Positions 43,756-52,180 of a DNA stretch of 64,000 bases are shown here, in pieces (within the stretch, counting starts at the first letter, position 1; each line of letters starts with the position of its first letter). A model generated the notes under the pieces. That model was not told the origin of the DNA. It did no database searches and saw only the letters and a program-made list of their open reading frames with translations. The position numbers and the translations under genes are program-made. The stretch covers positions 1,210,001 to 1,274,000 of the forward strand of contig NZ_JBBNAD010000005.1 of the NCBI RefSeq assembly GCF_037996765.1, given 5' to 3'. The stretch is from Bdellovibrio sp. GT3 (GTDB lineage: Bacteria > Bdellovibrionota > Bdellovibrionia > Bdellovibrionales > Bdellovibrionaceae).

Positions 43756-45047
43756 TGGCTGAGATTAAAGTTCTATCCGAGCACTATCATTTGCCGGAAT
43801 ACCAAACTCTTGCTGGTTATAAAGCTAAAGGCGGTTATGAAACTTTGCCTAAGGCTTTCAAAATGCAACCGCAACAAATCATCGACGAAGTGAAGGCTTC
43901 CGGTCTTCGTGGTCGTGGTGGTGCAGGATTCCCAACAGGTATGAAGTGGGGCTTTTTGCCTAAAAATGGCGAACCTCGTTACTTGCTGTGCAACGCCGAT
44001 GAAGGCGAGCCGGGAACATTCAAAGACCGTATGATGATGGAGCGTGCTCCACATCAATTGATCGAAGGTATGATTATCTCTGCTTTCGCAATCGGTTCTC
44101 ACAAAGGTTATATCTACGTTCGTGGTGAATACGTTTACCCGATCGACGTTTTGAATAAAGCGATCAAAGAAGCTTACGATGCAGGTCTTCTTGGTAAAAA
44201 CATCATGGGTTCAGGTTTCGATTTTGACCTTGATGTGTACCGTGGTGCCGGCGCGTATATCTGCGGTGAAGAGACGGGTATGATTTCCTCTTTGGAAGGC
44301 TTGAAAGGCCAGCCAAAATTGAAACCTCCATTCCCAGCGGTTCAAGGTTACTTGCGTAAACCGACAATCGTGAACAACGTGGAAACTTTGGCCGCTGTTA
44401 CTTATATTATTAAGGACGGCGCTCAAGCTTATCGCAAACACGGTACCGAGAAATCTGCAGGAACAAAATTGTTCTCTGTATCCGGTAACGTTGTTAAGCC
44501 TGGCAATTACGAAGTACCACTGGGTTACCCTTTGATTGATCTGATCAACAAAGAGTGCGGCGGTATGAAGCCGGGTCGTAAACTGAAAGCGATCATCCCG
44601 GGCGGTTCTTCTGCTCCGGTTTTGACAGCTGAAGAGTGCGGAAAAGCAAATCTTGATTACGAATCCCTTGCAGGTCTGGGCACAATGCTTGGTTCCGGCG
44701 CGGTGATCGTAATGGACGACTCTCAATGTATGGTTGATATGTTGGGCGTGTTGACTCACTTCTATGCTCACGAATCCTGCGGTCAATGTACTCCATGCCG
44801 TGAAGGTACGGGTTGGTTGGATAAGATCCTTCACTCGATCCTTGAAGGCCGTGGCCGTCTTCAGGATATCGACCTGTTGATCAAAGTCGCTGACAACATG
44901 AAAGGTAAAACAATCTGCGCTCTTTCAGACGCTGCTGCTTTGCCGGTTCTAAGCTTTGTAACTAAATTTAGAGATGAATTTGAATTCTATGTCCGTGAAG
45001 GACGCTCGAAAGTAAAAGGAACGACATATGCCGAAATGCACCATTAA
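43755..45047 (+). CDS. nuoF: NADH-quinone oxidoreductase subunit F
   Basis: This 430-residue subunit binds NADH, FMN and cluster N3. GLRGRGGAGFPTGMKWGF binds NADH, YICGEETGMISSLEG follows, and SCGQCTPCREG with a later Cys holds the [4Fe-4S] cluster. It is where electrons enter complex I. It overlaps nuoE by one base and nuoG by 20. Confidence 0.96.
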   Translation: MAEIKVLSEHYHLPEYQTLAGYKAKGGYETLPKAFKMQPQQIIDEVKASGLRGRGGAGFPTGMKWGFLPKNGEPRYLLCNADEGEPGTFKDRMMMERAPHQLIEGMIISAFAIGSHKGYIYVRGEYVYPIDVLNKAIKEAYDAGLLGKNIMGSGFDFDLDVYRGAGAYICGEETGMISSLEGLKGQPKLKPPFPAVQGYLRKPTIVNNVETLAAVTYIIKDGAQAYRKHGTEKSAGTKLFSVSGNVVKPGNYEVPLGYPLIDLINKECGGMKPGRKLKAIIPGGSSAPVLTAEECGKANLDYESLAGLGTMLGSGAVIVMDDSQCMVDMLGVLTHFYAHESCGQCTPCREGTGWLDKILHSILEGRGRLQDIDLLIKVADNMKGKTICALSDAAALPVLSFVTKFRDEFEFYVREGRSKVKGTTYAEMHH

Positions 45048-46593
45048 TGGCAAAGAAGTCGAAGTAAAAGAAGGCACGTCGATCATCGAAGCGATGCAAG
45101 TGTCGGGCGATCGTATCGCTCACTATTGCTGGCATCCGGGATTGAGCGTAGCCGGTGTTTGTCGTCTGTGTGTTGTGGAGATCGAAGGAAATCCACGTGT
45201 ACAGATCGCATGTAACACCATGGTTACTGAGGGAATGAAGATCAATAACACGTCTGAAAAAGTAAAAGACACTGTTAAGTGGGGTCTGGACTTCCACTTG
45301 ATCAACCATCCTTTGGATTGTCCTATTTGTGACCAGGCTGGTGAGTGCGGATTGCAAGACCAGTATATGGAGTACGGTAAGTACGATCCTGAAATGGCCG
45401 AAGCAAAAGTTAAAAAGCACAAAGTTGTGGATTTGGGACCGACAGTGGTTCTGGATTCTGAACGTTGTATCCTGTGCTCTCGCTGCGTGCGTTTCACTGA
45501 GGAAGTTTCCAAAACAAACGAATTGGGTCTGTTCAACCGTGGTGACCGTACTGAAATCGGCACTCACGATGGCATGCCTTTGGATAACAAATACTCTTTG
45601 AATACAGTTGATATCTGCCCAGTGGGTGCATTGACTTCCAAAGACTTCCGTTTCCGTCAGCGCGTTTGGTATCTAAAAGATGGCGACAGCGTTTGTAACG
45701 GTTGCTCCACAGGTTGTAACATCAAGGTGTACTACAACAAGGAAGGTCTTTTCCGTATCAAGCCAGTTTACAATGAACAAGTAAACGGTCACTGGATGTG
45801 CGACAGCGGTCGTAATGCCTATAAGTTCGTAAATCGTGAAGCGCGCCTTTTGAAAGGTATTGCTCGCGGAACTGAAATGGCTCCAGGTGCGGCAGCCAAG
45901 AGCGCAAGCGAAGTATTGAAAAGTACTTCAGGCGATGCTGTGGCGTTGGTGTTGACGGCTCAGTACACTGTTGAAGAGTACGAAGCGATCATCAAGACGT
46001 TCGTTGAAGAATTTAAAACTAAAAAAGTATTCTTCTGGATCAACAACAAAGAAACTTTCGACAGCTTTGACGGATTGCTATCTCGCGGAGATAAAAATCC
46101 AAATACTAAAGGCTTGCTGAAAGTTATGGAAAAATACGGCATCTCTGCAACTTGGACTGACTTGTCTGCAGGTCTTGCTAACGGTTCCATCAAAACTGTG
46201 GTTGTAGCCGGTCCGGAAAACCAAGCTGTATTCCCAGAGTACAACGAGAAGTTGAAAGAGCTTTCCAAAGCTCAGAACTTGATCTGGATGCAAGCAGGTA
46301 AGAACGAGGCTTTGACGGCTTTGACAGGTAACGTTTGGATCATTCCAATGAAAACGTTCGTGGAAAAAGACGGCACATTCATCAATCACTCTGGTCTTGA
46401 ACAAAAGATCAAAAAAGTGACGAATGTGGTTTCTGAAGCTTTGACTGTGACTGAAGCGGCGTTGTTGTTGTCTGGTAAAAACCTGGCAATGCCAATGATG
46501 GCTCCATTCATGCCAACAAATCAACGTCCTGACCAAGTTGAATTGGAAGCACGTAAAAAGAACGAGTTTGTATTCAGAAGAGGTAGCCTATGA
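45028..46593 (+). CDS. nuoG: NADH-quinone oxidoreductase subunit G (short form)
   Basis: NuoG carries several iron-sulfur clusters. The N-terminal ferredoxin domain has HYCWHPGLSVAGVCRLCVVEI (N1b). CPICDQAGECGLQDQ holds N5, CILCSRCVRFTEEVS with downstream Cys holds N4, and a further CNGCSTGCNI is present near residue 232. The protein has only 521 residues, against about 690-910 in many bacteria: the C-terminal molybdopterin-oxidoreductase-like domain is shortened. It overlaps nuoI by four bases. Confidence 0.93.
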   Translation: MPKCTINGKEVEVKEGTSIIEAMQVSGDRIAHYCWHPGLSVAGVCRLCVVEIEGNPRVQIACNTMVTEGMKINNTSEKVKDTVKWGLDFHLINHPLDCPICDQAGECGLQDQYMEYGKYDPEMAEAKVKKHKVVDLGPTVVLDSERCILCSRCVRFTEEVSKTNELGLFNRGDRTEIGTHDGMPLDNKYSLNTVDICPVGALTSKDFRFRQRVWYLKDGDSVCNGCSTGCNIKVYYNKEGLFRIKPVYNEQVNGHWMCDSGRNAYKFVNREARLLKGIARGTEMAPGAAAKSASEVLKSTSGDAVALVLTAQYTVEEYEAIIKTFVEEFKTKKVFFWINNKETFDSFDGLLSRGDKNPNTKGLLKVMEKYGISATWTDLSAGLANGSIKTVVVAGPENQAVFPEYNEKLKELSKAQNLIWMQAGKNEALTALTGNVWIIPMKTFVEKDGTFINHSGLEQKIKKVTNVVSEALTVTEAALLLSGKNLAMPMMAPFMPTNQRPDQVELEARKKNEFVFRRGSL

Positions 46594-47114
46594 GCGTAAT
46601 GCAAAATAACTCCGAAAAGTCCAAGTGGTACTTGCCGGGTGTATTAGGTGGCTTGTCTGTGACCATGAAACACATGGTAGGCAATCTTTTGAACCGCAAA
46701 AAAATGATGACTTTGAACTACCCGGAGCAAATGAATGATTATTCTCCGCGCTTCAAAGGTAATCACGTTTTGACAGTTAAGAAAGACGGTTCTCTTCGTT
46801 GCACAGCTTGTATGTTGTGCGCGACGAACTGTCCTGCTGAATGTATCAAAATCGTTGCGGCTGAACATAACGATCCAGCGGTAGAGAAATTCCCTATTGC
46901 TTATGAGATCGATATCCTTCGTTGCGTATTCTGCGGTTTCTGCGAAGAAGCCTGCCCAGTGGACGCGATCCGTTTGGGGCCTGAGTGGCAAACTCCGGCA
47001 TTGAACGGTGGTCAGTTCATTTACGACATCAACCACTTGGCTTACCGTCCGAATCTTAAGGGTGGTATCCAAACTCACGTTGATGACGAAGAACGCCACA
47101 AACAGGGGATCTAA
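46590..47114 (+). CDS. nuoI: NADH-quinone oxidoreductase subunit I
   Basis: This 174-residue ferredoxin-type subunit has two [4Fe-4S] motifs, CTACMLCATNCPAECIKI and CVFCGFCEEACPVDAI, holding clusters N6a and N6b that connect NuoG to NuoB. It is the last gene of the cluster, followed by a strong terminator; nuoH and nuoJ-N are not here. Confidence 0.95.
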   Translation: MSVMQNNSEKSKWYLPGVLGGLSVTMKHMVGNLLNRKKMMTLNYPEQMNDYSPRFKGNHVLTVKKDGSLRCTACMLCATNCPAECIKIVAAEHNDPAVEKFPIAYEIDILRCVFCGFCEEACPVDAIRLGPEWQTPALNGGQFIYDINHLAYRPNLKGGIQTHVDDEERHKQGI

Positions 47115-47155
47115 AGATCTCTTGTTGAAAATCCACAATCGAAAATGGAAGTTTG

Positions 47156-47185
47156 AAGGACTGGGGAAACCCGGTCCTTTTTTTA
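47156..47185 (+). terminator. Rho-independent terminator of the nuo cluster
   Basis: AAGGACTGGG (47156-47165) pairs with CCCGGTCCTT (47170-47179) around a GAAA loop with one G-T pair, followed by seven T. Confidence 0.9.
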
Positions 47186-47226
47186 TTTCCGAGTCGCAAT
47201 TTCTACATCCGTAGCGGGTGTGGATA

Positions 47227-48336
47227 TTACGTGGAAATTAGGTTTGATAGGACGTGGGTTAAGGAATCTTGGTTTTTTACGGTGATGTCAGCGGGAATCC
47301 CGGTTTTTTCGTAGAAGCTTCCATCTGTGAGTTCGTTGATTTTCATACACAAGGTGACCTCTAACTGACTGTTCGGAAGTCTTAAGGTGCCTGAGTTTCC
47401 GAAGTGAATCATACCATAGGTATTTTCACCCACCAGTACAGTGTTTGGATGTCTTTTCAAGTAAAGGGCTGTCCATTCGCCGCTTGAGGACGTTTCTGAA
47501 TCAATTAAAACAACTATTTTCCCAGAGTATTTTGGTTGGCTGATTTTTTCCTGCGCAGGGCTACTTTCGAAAATTTCTTTTTCAGGTGGTTTGCCTTTAA
47601 GAGCTACGGCCTTATCTTTGAATGAAGCTAGTTCATTTGCCAACGCATCTGGGGGAGTCAAATTCTTCGATGTATAGCCATTCCAAATGATTTTTGAATA
47701 TGTGTTGGCTTGAAGAGTGTAGGCCTCGGTTGATACGCAAACTATGTCCCTGAGCCAATCAAACTCAAGGGGTTTTCCCAGCAGTAAGGACATCATTTCA
47801 ATGGACTTGGAATCGTCGCCTCCGAAATTTCCACGAAGATCAAATACGATAGTTGGAAATGAAATTAACCTTTCAATTTCTTCCAGAAATCCATTCCAAT
47901 GTGCTTCGCTTGATTGAGGAAACCAGGAAATGCCCACAACGGGGATCGTTTGGGAATCGGCTTTGTGATTTTCGATTTTCCAAACCTGACCTTCAGAAAT
48001 GTTTCTTCCAGTTGAAGGTTTGCGCAGATGTGTTCGGAGTTTCTCTCCAAGTGTTTCAGTGGTCAGTCTGACTTTCAAGTGACCATCGGGAATTTCCCAA
48101 AGTACATCGGCCAGAATAGTGCCAAGATCTCTACTGCTTATATTCTGCGATGGTCGCAGGTTTTCAAGTTTGGAAATAATCTGAGACCATTCCCTCGCGG
48201 GTATTTTCCAAACAGCAGGATAAGCATTTTCCAAAGCATAGATAAGCACTTTGATATCTTGCAGGACCTCTTCGCCGGAAAGCACACGATCTGAGTTGGC
48301 TGATGTTTTTGGGTCTAAAGAAAGATCGTATGACAT
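47227..48336 (-). CDS. S41-like (tail-specific protease type) peptidase domain protein
   Basis: This protein has about 369 residues from ATG 48336 (AAGGAAATAC upstream); an earlier in-frame start to 48393 is less likely. The C-terminal half has the S41 fold: VFDLRGNFGGDDSK, VVLIDSETSSSGEWTALYLKR (nucleophile Ser in SSSGEW) and VLVGENTYGMIHFG. There is no signal peptide, so it acts in the cytoplasm unless exported otherwise. It may be a peptidase or a binding-only relative; the base residue is not clearly identified. Confidence 0.78.
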   Translation of the reverse strand: MSYDLSLDPKTSANSDRVLSGEEVLQDIKVLIYALENAYPAVWKIPAREWSQIISKLENLRPSQNISSRDLGTILADVLWEIPDGHLKVRLTTETLGEKLRTHLRKPSTGRNISEGQVWKIENHKADSQTIPVVGISWFPQSSEAHWNGFLEEIERLISFPTIVFDLRGNFGGDDSKSIEMMSLLLGKPLEFDWLRDIVCVSTEAYTLQANTYSKIIWNGYTSKNLTPPDALANELASFKDKAVALKGKPPEKEIFESSPAQEKISQPKYSGKIVVLIDSETSSSGEWTALYLKRHPNTVLVGENTYGMIHFGNSGTLRLPNSQLEVTLCMKINELTDGSFYEKTGIPADITVKNQDSLTHVLSNLIST

Positions 48337-48398
48337 GTATTTCCTTTTATAATCCCACGGCTTTGAGTCCAAGGGACTTTGCGGGAGCACCAACTTCT

Positions 48399-48593
48399 CT
48401 AGGAAAGCTGTTTCAGAATATCTTCGATACGTTCTTTGACTTCGATTTTATCGTGGGGCTCAAGGCTGAAACGGATGGTTGTCACCCAGGCTCTGCCTTC
48501 GTCGGTGTTTTTCTCGGCTTCAGACATGAAGTGAATATGGTCTACGTTCAGATGTATAACTTCGTAGCCGCGTGTGACTTTAACAAACTTCAT
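48399..48593 (-). CDS. Small protein of unknown function (64 residues)
   Basis: The gene has a good ribosome site (GGAGAATTT before the ATG). The sequence is soluble with two to three strands and a C-terminal helix ending in ERIEDILKQLS. The MKFVKVTRGYEVIHLNVDHIHFM beginning looks like a small beta-domain of the LytTR/YxeA sort, but no family is claimed. Codon use resembles neighbours, so it is likely real. Confidence 0.6.
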   Translation of the reverse strand: MKFVKVTRGYEVIHLNVDHIHFMSEAEKNTDEGRAWVTTIRFSLEPHDKIEVKERIEDILKQLS

Positions 48594-48752
48594 AAATTCT
48601 CCAAAAGGTGCTCTGCATTGTGAGCCCTTCTCTTCGATATTAGGGGTGCTTTGGGTTTACTTCAACAATTACTGTTTGATGGCAGCACTCCATCTAGTAT
48701 GCTTAGAACATTCATACAGTGGTCGGTATAAATGCCGAGCGAAAGGAATCCC

Positions 48753-49301
48753 ATGAGCGCACTCAATCAAATCGAATTCAACAAAGCAGACGGCAAGAAA
48801 GCAACTTTGGCTGATTACAGCGGCAAGGTTCTATTGGTAGTTAATGTGGCTTCAGAATGCGGACTGACTCCGCAGTACGAGGGACTTGAAAAGGTTCATC
48901 AAAAATACGAATCCAAAGGCTTTCATGTGTTGGGGTTCCCAGCGAATGAATTCGGCGCTCAAGAGCCTGGCACGAATGAGCAGATTCAGGAATTCTGCCG
49001 CACGCAATTTGGCGTTAAGTTCCCGGTCTTTGCAAAAATGGTGGTGAAGGGCGAAGGGCAGCATCCACTTTACAAGCAACTGACTTCTTTGCAGCCAACA
49101 GCGCAGCAGGTCCCGGATGGAAAACTAAAAGGCGTTCTGGAGGAGCACGGTCTTCTTTCGGGCGGTCCTTCTGAGATCATGTGGAACTTCGAAAAGTTTT
49201 TGATCGGTAAAAATGGCAAAGTGGTTGCGCGTTTTGCTCCAGACATGACTCCGGAAGATGCAACAATCATCAAAGCCATCGAAGCAGAGTTGGCTCGCTA
49301 A
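48753..49301 (+). CDS. Glutathione peroxidase (thiol peroxidase-type)
   Basis: This 182-residue enzyme reduces peroxides using a thiol. The active Cys is in VASECGLTPQY (Cys rather than selenocysteine), the partner residues are in FPANEFGAQEPG and MWNFEKFLI carries the Trp and Asn. ATG 48753 is chosen because GAAAGGAATCCC precedes it and the protein then starts as in the family. It overlaps nothing; the ArsC-like gene starts two bases later. Confidence 0.92.
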   Translation: MSALNQIEFNKADGKKATLADYSGKVLLVVNVASECGLTPQYEGLEKVHQKYESKGFHVLGFPANEFGAQEPGTNEQIQEFCRTQFGVKFPVFAKMVVKGEGQHPLYKQLTSLQPTAQQVPDGKLKGVLEEHGLLSGGPSEIMWNFEKFLIGKNGKVVARFAPDMTPEDATIIKAIEAELAR

Positions 49302-49303
49302 GC

Positions 49304-49642
49304 ATGTCCAGGGTTCTGCTTCACAATCCCAGCTGCAGCAAAAGCCGCGAGGCCGTTGAAGCTCTTCGATCCGAGAAAGATCTAGAGGTGCGCAAGTATC
49401 TGGAGAAACCATTAGATGAAGCAGAACTTCGTGAATTAATCAAAAAACTCGACACTCCGGTGTCGAGTTTGGTTCGCATCAAAGAGTCCCTATTCACCGA
49501 AGCGCCCTTCGACGTAAACAACCCTGAAGAAGTCATTGCAAACCTGGCGGAAAAACCAAAACTAATGGAACGCCCAATTCTGGTTTCCGACAGCAAAGCC
49601 ACCATCGGCCGGCCCCTCGAAAAAATCCTGCCAGCTAAATAG
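49304..49642 (+). CDS. ArsC-family thioredoxin-fold reductase
   Basis: This 112-residue protein has the ArsC active site: HNPSCSKSREAVEAL with catalytic Cys11, and ERPILV with the conserved Arg near residue 90. Glutaredoxin-linked ArsC enzymes reduce arsenate; relatives in the same family (YfgD-type) have uncertain roles. No ars operon is adjacent. It follows the peroxidase gene in the same transcript. Confidence 0.85.
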   Translation: MSRVLLHNPSCSKSREAVEALRSEKDLEVRKYLEKPLDEAELRELIKKLDTPVSSLVRIKESLFTEAPFDVNNPEEVIANLAEKPKLMERPILVSDSKATIGRPLEKILPAK

Positions 49643-49681
49643 TTCTCCTGTATCCCGTCGATTTTCTATTCTCGATTCTCG

Positions 49682-49702
49682 TCCCAAGCGGTACGCTTGG
49701 GA
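49682..49702. repeat. Perfect nine-pair hairpin upstream of a small exported gene
   Basis: TCCCAAGCG (49682-49690) and CGCTTGGGA (49694-49702) flank a three-base loop. No T-run follows, and the ribosome site AGGGGGT lies right after it, so it may modulate translation of the next gene, end the previous transcript weakly, or be a small repeat. Confidence 0.45.
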
Positions 49703-49714
49703 TAGGGGGTTTCA

Positions 49715-50110
49715 GTGAAAAACATCTTTGTCGCAATACTTGTAGGCTTTCTTCCTCTTTGTTCATTTGCCCAGCCGCAGGCTGAAATTGAAATGATGCA
49801 GCCATTGTCTTTGATGGGGCAGGATCAATACTACCGCTTTGATTTCGGAGCGACGTTTGTGAACTCCCGCAAGTATGTTGATTTTACGGTGACTTCAGCC
49901 GGGGATGAGCCCTTGGAATTGAAAAAGCTTTTGATTGCGGGTTCCTGGTTCAACGCTTCCACGAACTGTCCGGATTCTCTTCCTGTGGGACAGAAGTGCA
50001 CAGTTCGCACGTTCTTCTGGCCCCGTGAAAAGAAAATGTATTCCGGGCGCCTGTATATGGTTTTTGCTCACGGCCGCTCGATCGTTAACTTATACGGCCG
50101 AGGAATCTAA
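49715..50110 (+). CDS. Small exported protein, immunoglobulin-like/anchor-D-like domain
   Basis: This 131-residue protein has a signal peptide (FVAILVGFLPLCSFA). The mature part reads like a single beta-sandwich domain of the type seen in Hydin/choice-of-anchor D repeats: VDFTVTSAGDEPLELKKLLIAGSWFNASTNCPDSLPVGQKCTVRTFFWP, with a likely disulfide Cys pair. The start is GTG 49715 with AGGGGG upstream. Function unknown. It converges with thpR with a 21-base overlap. Confidence 0.75.
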   Translation: MKNIFVAILVGFLPLCSFAQPQAEIEMMQPLSLMGQDQYYRFDFGATFVNSRKYVDFTVTSAGDEPLELKKLLIAGSWFNASTNCPDSLPVGQKCTVRTFFWPREKKMYSGRLYMVFAHGRSIVNLYGRGI

Positions 50111-50698
50111 TTCTTCCTCTGTAGGCTTCCCTGTTAGTTCCGCCCGGAATACCGGCGTGTAAACGGGGAATGCTCCTGCCAGTTTGGATTCATACAGCAC
50201 AATTTCATTCACCTGCAGTTTGCCGAAGCTTTTGCGTTTAAACGGAGAAAGCATGTCTTTAACACTGCGAGGGTTGCGCAGGCGACCAATCGTTAAGTGT
50301 GGTTTAAATTCCCTTTGATCAATAAAAGTCAGAAGTCCGCGTTCTTTTAGGATTCCATCCAGCAGATCCTTGAACTCACCCAGGCATTTTTTGTTTTGAA
50401 CGCCCAACCACAAAGTTCGGGCATCGTGTTCGTTTGAAAAGGCTCCCATGTCTTCGATCTTCAGTTGAAAGGGTTGCGTCTGTGCGCAAGCCTCCTGCAA
50501 AGCCAGACCTAAGGCTGGGATGTTCTCTTCTGGGCAATCGCCAAGGAAGCTGATGGTGACGTGAAAGTTGTCCAAGGGGACCCACTTGATCACCATTTCC
50601 TTTTGATCCGCATTGATTCGCAATTTTTTGTAAGTCGGCAAGAAGGTTGTCGAAAGGGGATCCGTCGCGTTCAAGGCAAAGAACAGGCGTTTATTCAT
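50090..50698 (-). CDS. thpR: RNA 2',3'-cyclic phosphodiesterase (2H phosphoesterase)
   Basis: This 202-residue two-histidine phosphoesterase has NFHVTISFLG and FKPHLTIGRL, carrying the two catalytic HxTx motifs. ThpR-type enzymes open 2',3'-cyclic phosphates of RNA ends and can join tRNA halves with 2'-5' bonds. It has no obvious operon partner. Confidence 0.9.
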   Translation of the reverse strand: MNKRLFFALNATDPLSTTFLPTYKKLRINADQKEMVIKWVPLDNFHVTISFLGDCPEENIPALGLALQEACAQTQPFQLKIEDMGAFSNEHDARTLWLGVQNKKCLGEFKDLLDGILKERGLLTFIDQREFKPHLTIGRLRNPRSVKDMLSPFKRKSFGKLQVNEIVLYESKLAGAFPVYTPVFRAELTGKPTEEELDSSAV

Positions 50699-50781
50699 AA
50701 ATTCATTTTAGCAGAAAATCCCGGTTCACCAAGACGAATTCTTGTGAAGACTGATAAACTAACAAAACGGGGAGGAAATTT

Positions 50782-51087
50782 ATGATTGTGATGACTTCCA
50801 AAATCCAAGTGAAAGCGGACCGTGAAGCCGAGTTCGTTGGTTTAGCAGCAATAATGGTCAATCCCGCCCGTGCCGACAAGGGTTGCATCAGCTATGAATT
50901 TTATGAAGATCCACTAGAGCCAGGTGTATTTATGTTTATTGAAACCTGGAAAAGCTGGGAGGATTTGAATTCTCATCTGGAAAAGCCCTACACGAAAGAA
51001 TTCTTCGGGCTTCTGCCAAAATATGCGGTCATTCCGCCCACCATCACGACTTACGAATCGCGTGGCGGGCAACCAATGACCCTTTAG
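50782..51087 (+). CDS. Antibiotic-biosynthesis-monooxygenase-domain (YgiN-like) protein
   Basis: This 101-residue dimeric alpha-beta barrel protein has the ABM pattern: IVMTSKIQVKADREAEF, CISYEFYEDP and FIETWKSWEDLNSHLEKPY. Members are small quinol or flavin-like oxygenases; the substrate is unknown. GGGGAGGAAA is the ribosome site. It overlaps the TerC stop by four bases (convergent). Confidence 0.85.
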   Translation: MIVMTSKIQVKADREAEFVGLAAIMVNPARADKGCISYEFYEDPLEPGVFMFIETWKSWEDLNSHLEKPYTKEFFGLLPKYAVIPPTITTYESRGGQPMTL

Positions 51088-52076
51088 GATTTGGTCGAAT
51101 CGTTCTCTTTTTTCTGTGGGAATAGAAGTGACAAAGCCACCGATCCACCGATGAAAAGAGCGATAATTGCCAATGAAATACCGATTGGGAAGTGACCACC
51201 GAACAACTTGTTCAACCAAGTCATTTTCAATCCCACGAAAATCAACGTGAATGCCAGGCCGTACTTCAACAAGTGGAACTTGTCGACCACTCCAGCCAAC
51301 AGGAAGTACAACGAACGCAATCCCAGGATCGCAAAGATATTGGAGGTGAACACTATCAAAGGCTCTTTAGTGACGGCAAAAATCGCAGGGACGCTATCCA
51401 CTGCGAAGATAACATCCGTGAACTCAAGGAAGATTAAAGCCACAAATAACGGAGTCGCATATTTAAGACCGTTCTGAGTTACGAAGAAGTGATCTTCATG
51501 CATGCGGTCTGTGATGCGGATGTGCTTGCGCATGAACTTTAGCAGCCAGTTATTTGACGGATCCACTGAACCTTCGCTTTGGAACATCATCTTGATACCA
51601 GTGATTATCAAGAAGACACCAAAAATCAGAACCACAGCTTGGTACTGCATCAGGATTGAACCCAAGGCAATAAAGATCGCGCGGAAGATCAGGGCACCGA
51701 TGATACCAAAGAACAAGACACGGTGCTGGTACTTGGCTGGAATTCCAAAGAATCCGAACACAACCACAAACACGAAGATATTATCGACCGACAGGGCCTT
51801 TTCAATCACATAGCCGGTCAGGAACTCCAATCCGACTTGATTGGCTATCGCTTGGTCGCCAAACTTGAATAACGTGTAGGCATACAGAATTCCGTTAAAT
51901 ACCAATGCCAGCGAGATCCAAGCAATGGACCACGCTGTGGCTTCTTTAAAGCCAACCGCATGGGAATGCTTATGGAAAACTCCCAAGTCCAAGGCTAACA
52001 TGCCGATAACGAAAACGAGGAATCCTAGGTAAAACCACCAATAATCTGCAAATGGAAATAATAAAGTCTGATCCAA
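51084..52076 (-). CDS. TerC-family membrane protein (Alx-like)
   Basis: This 330-residue protein has about nine transmembrane helices. TerC-family motifs include LALDLGVFHKHSHAVGFKEA, EKALSVDNIFVFVVVF, ITGIKMMFQ and FTDVIFAVDSVPAIFAVT; the Asp residues in the membrane segments fit a metal-ion transporter. E. coli Alx exports manganese under alkaline stress; related TerC proteins supply metal to secreted enzymes. TTG 52076 seems to be the start, with AAGGAG 11 bases away. It is divergent from a LysR regulator. Confidence 0.88.
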   Translation of the reverse strand: MDQTLLFPFADYWWFYLGFLVFVIGMLALDLGVFHKHSHAVGFKEATAWSIAWISLALVFNGILYAYTLFKFGDQAIANQVGLEFLTGYVIEKALSVDNIFVFVVVFGFFGIPAKYQHRVLFFGIIGALIFRAIFIALGSILMQYQAVVLIFGVFLIITGIKMMFQSEGSVDPSNNWLLKFMRKHIRITDRMHEDHFFVTQNGLKYATPLFVALIFLEFTDVIFAVDSVPAIFAVTKEPLIVFTSNIFAILGLRSLYFLLAGVVDKFHLLKYGLAFTLIFVGLKMTWLNKLFGGHFPIGISLAIIALFIGGSVALSLLFPQKKENDSTKS

Positions 52077-52180
52077 AGTAAAATCTCTCCTTAACTAATC
52101 CTGTCAATGTACACGATATACTACCTTCTTAAAAATAGATAAACTATAACAAGTTATTCGTTTTTAACGAAGGAGTCACT

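Noticed and set aside
52077-52180. A yybP-ykoY manganese riboswitch upstream of the TerC-family gene.
   Set aside because: The 104-base divergent gap is AT-rich and too short; the conserved stems are not visible.
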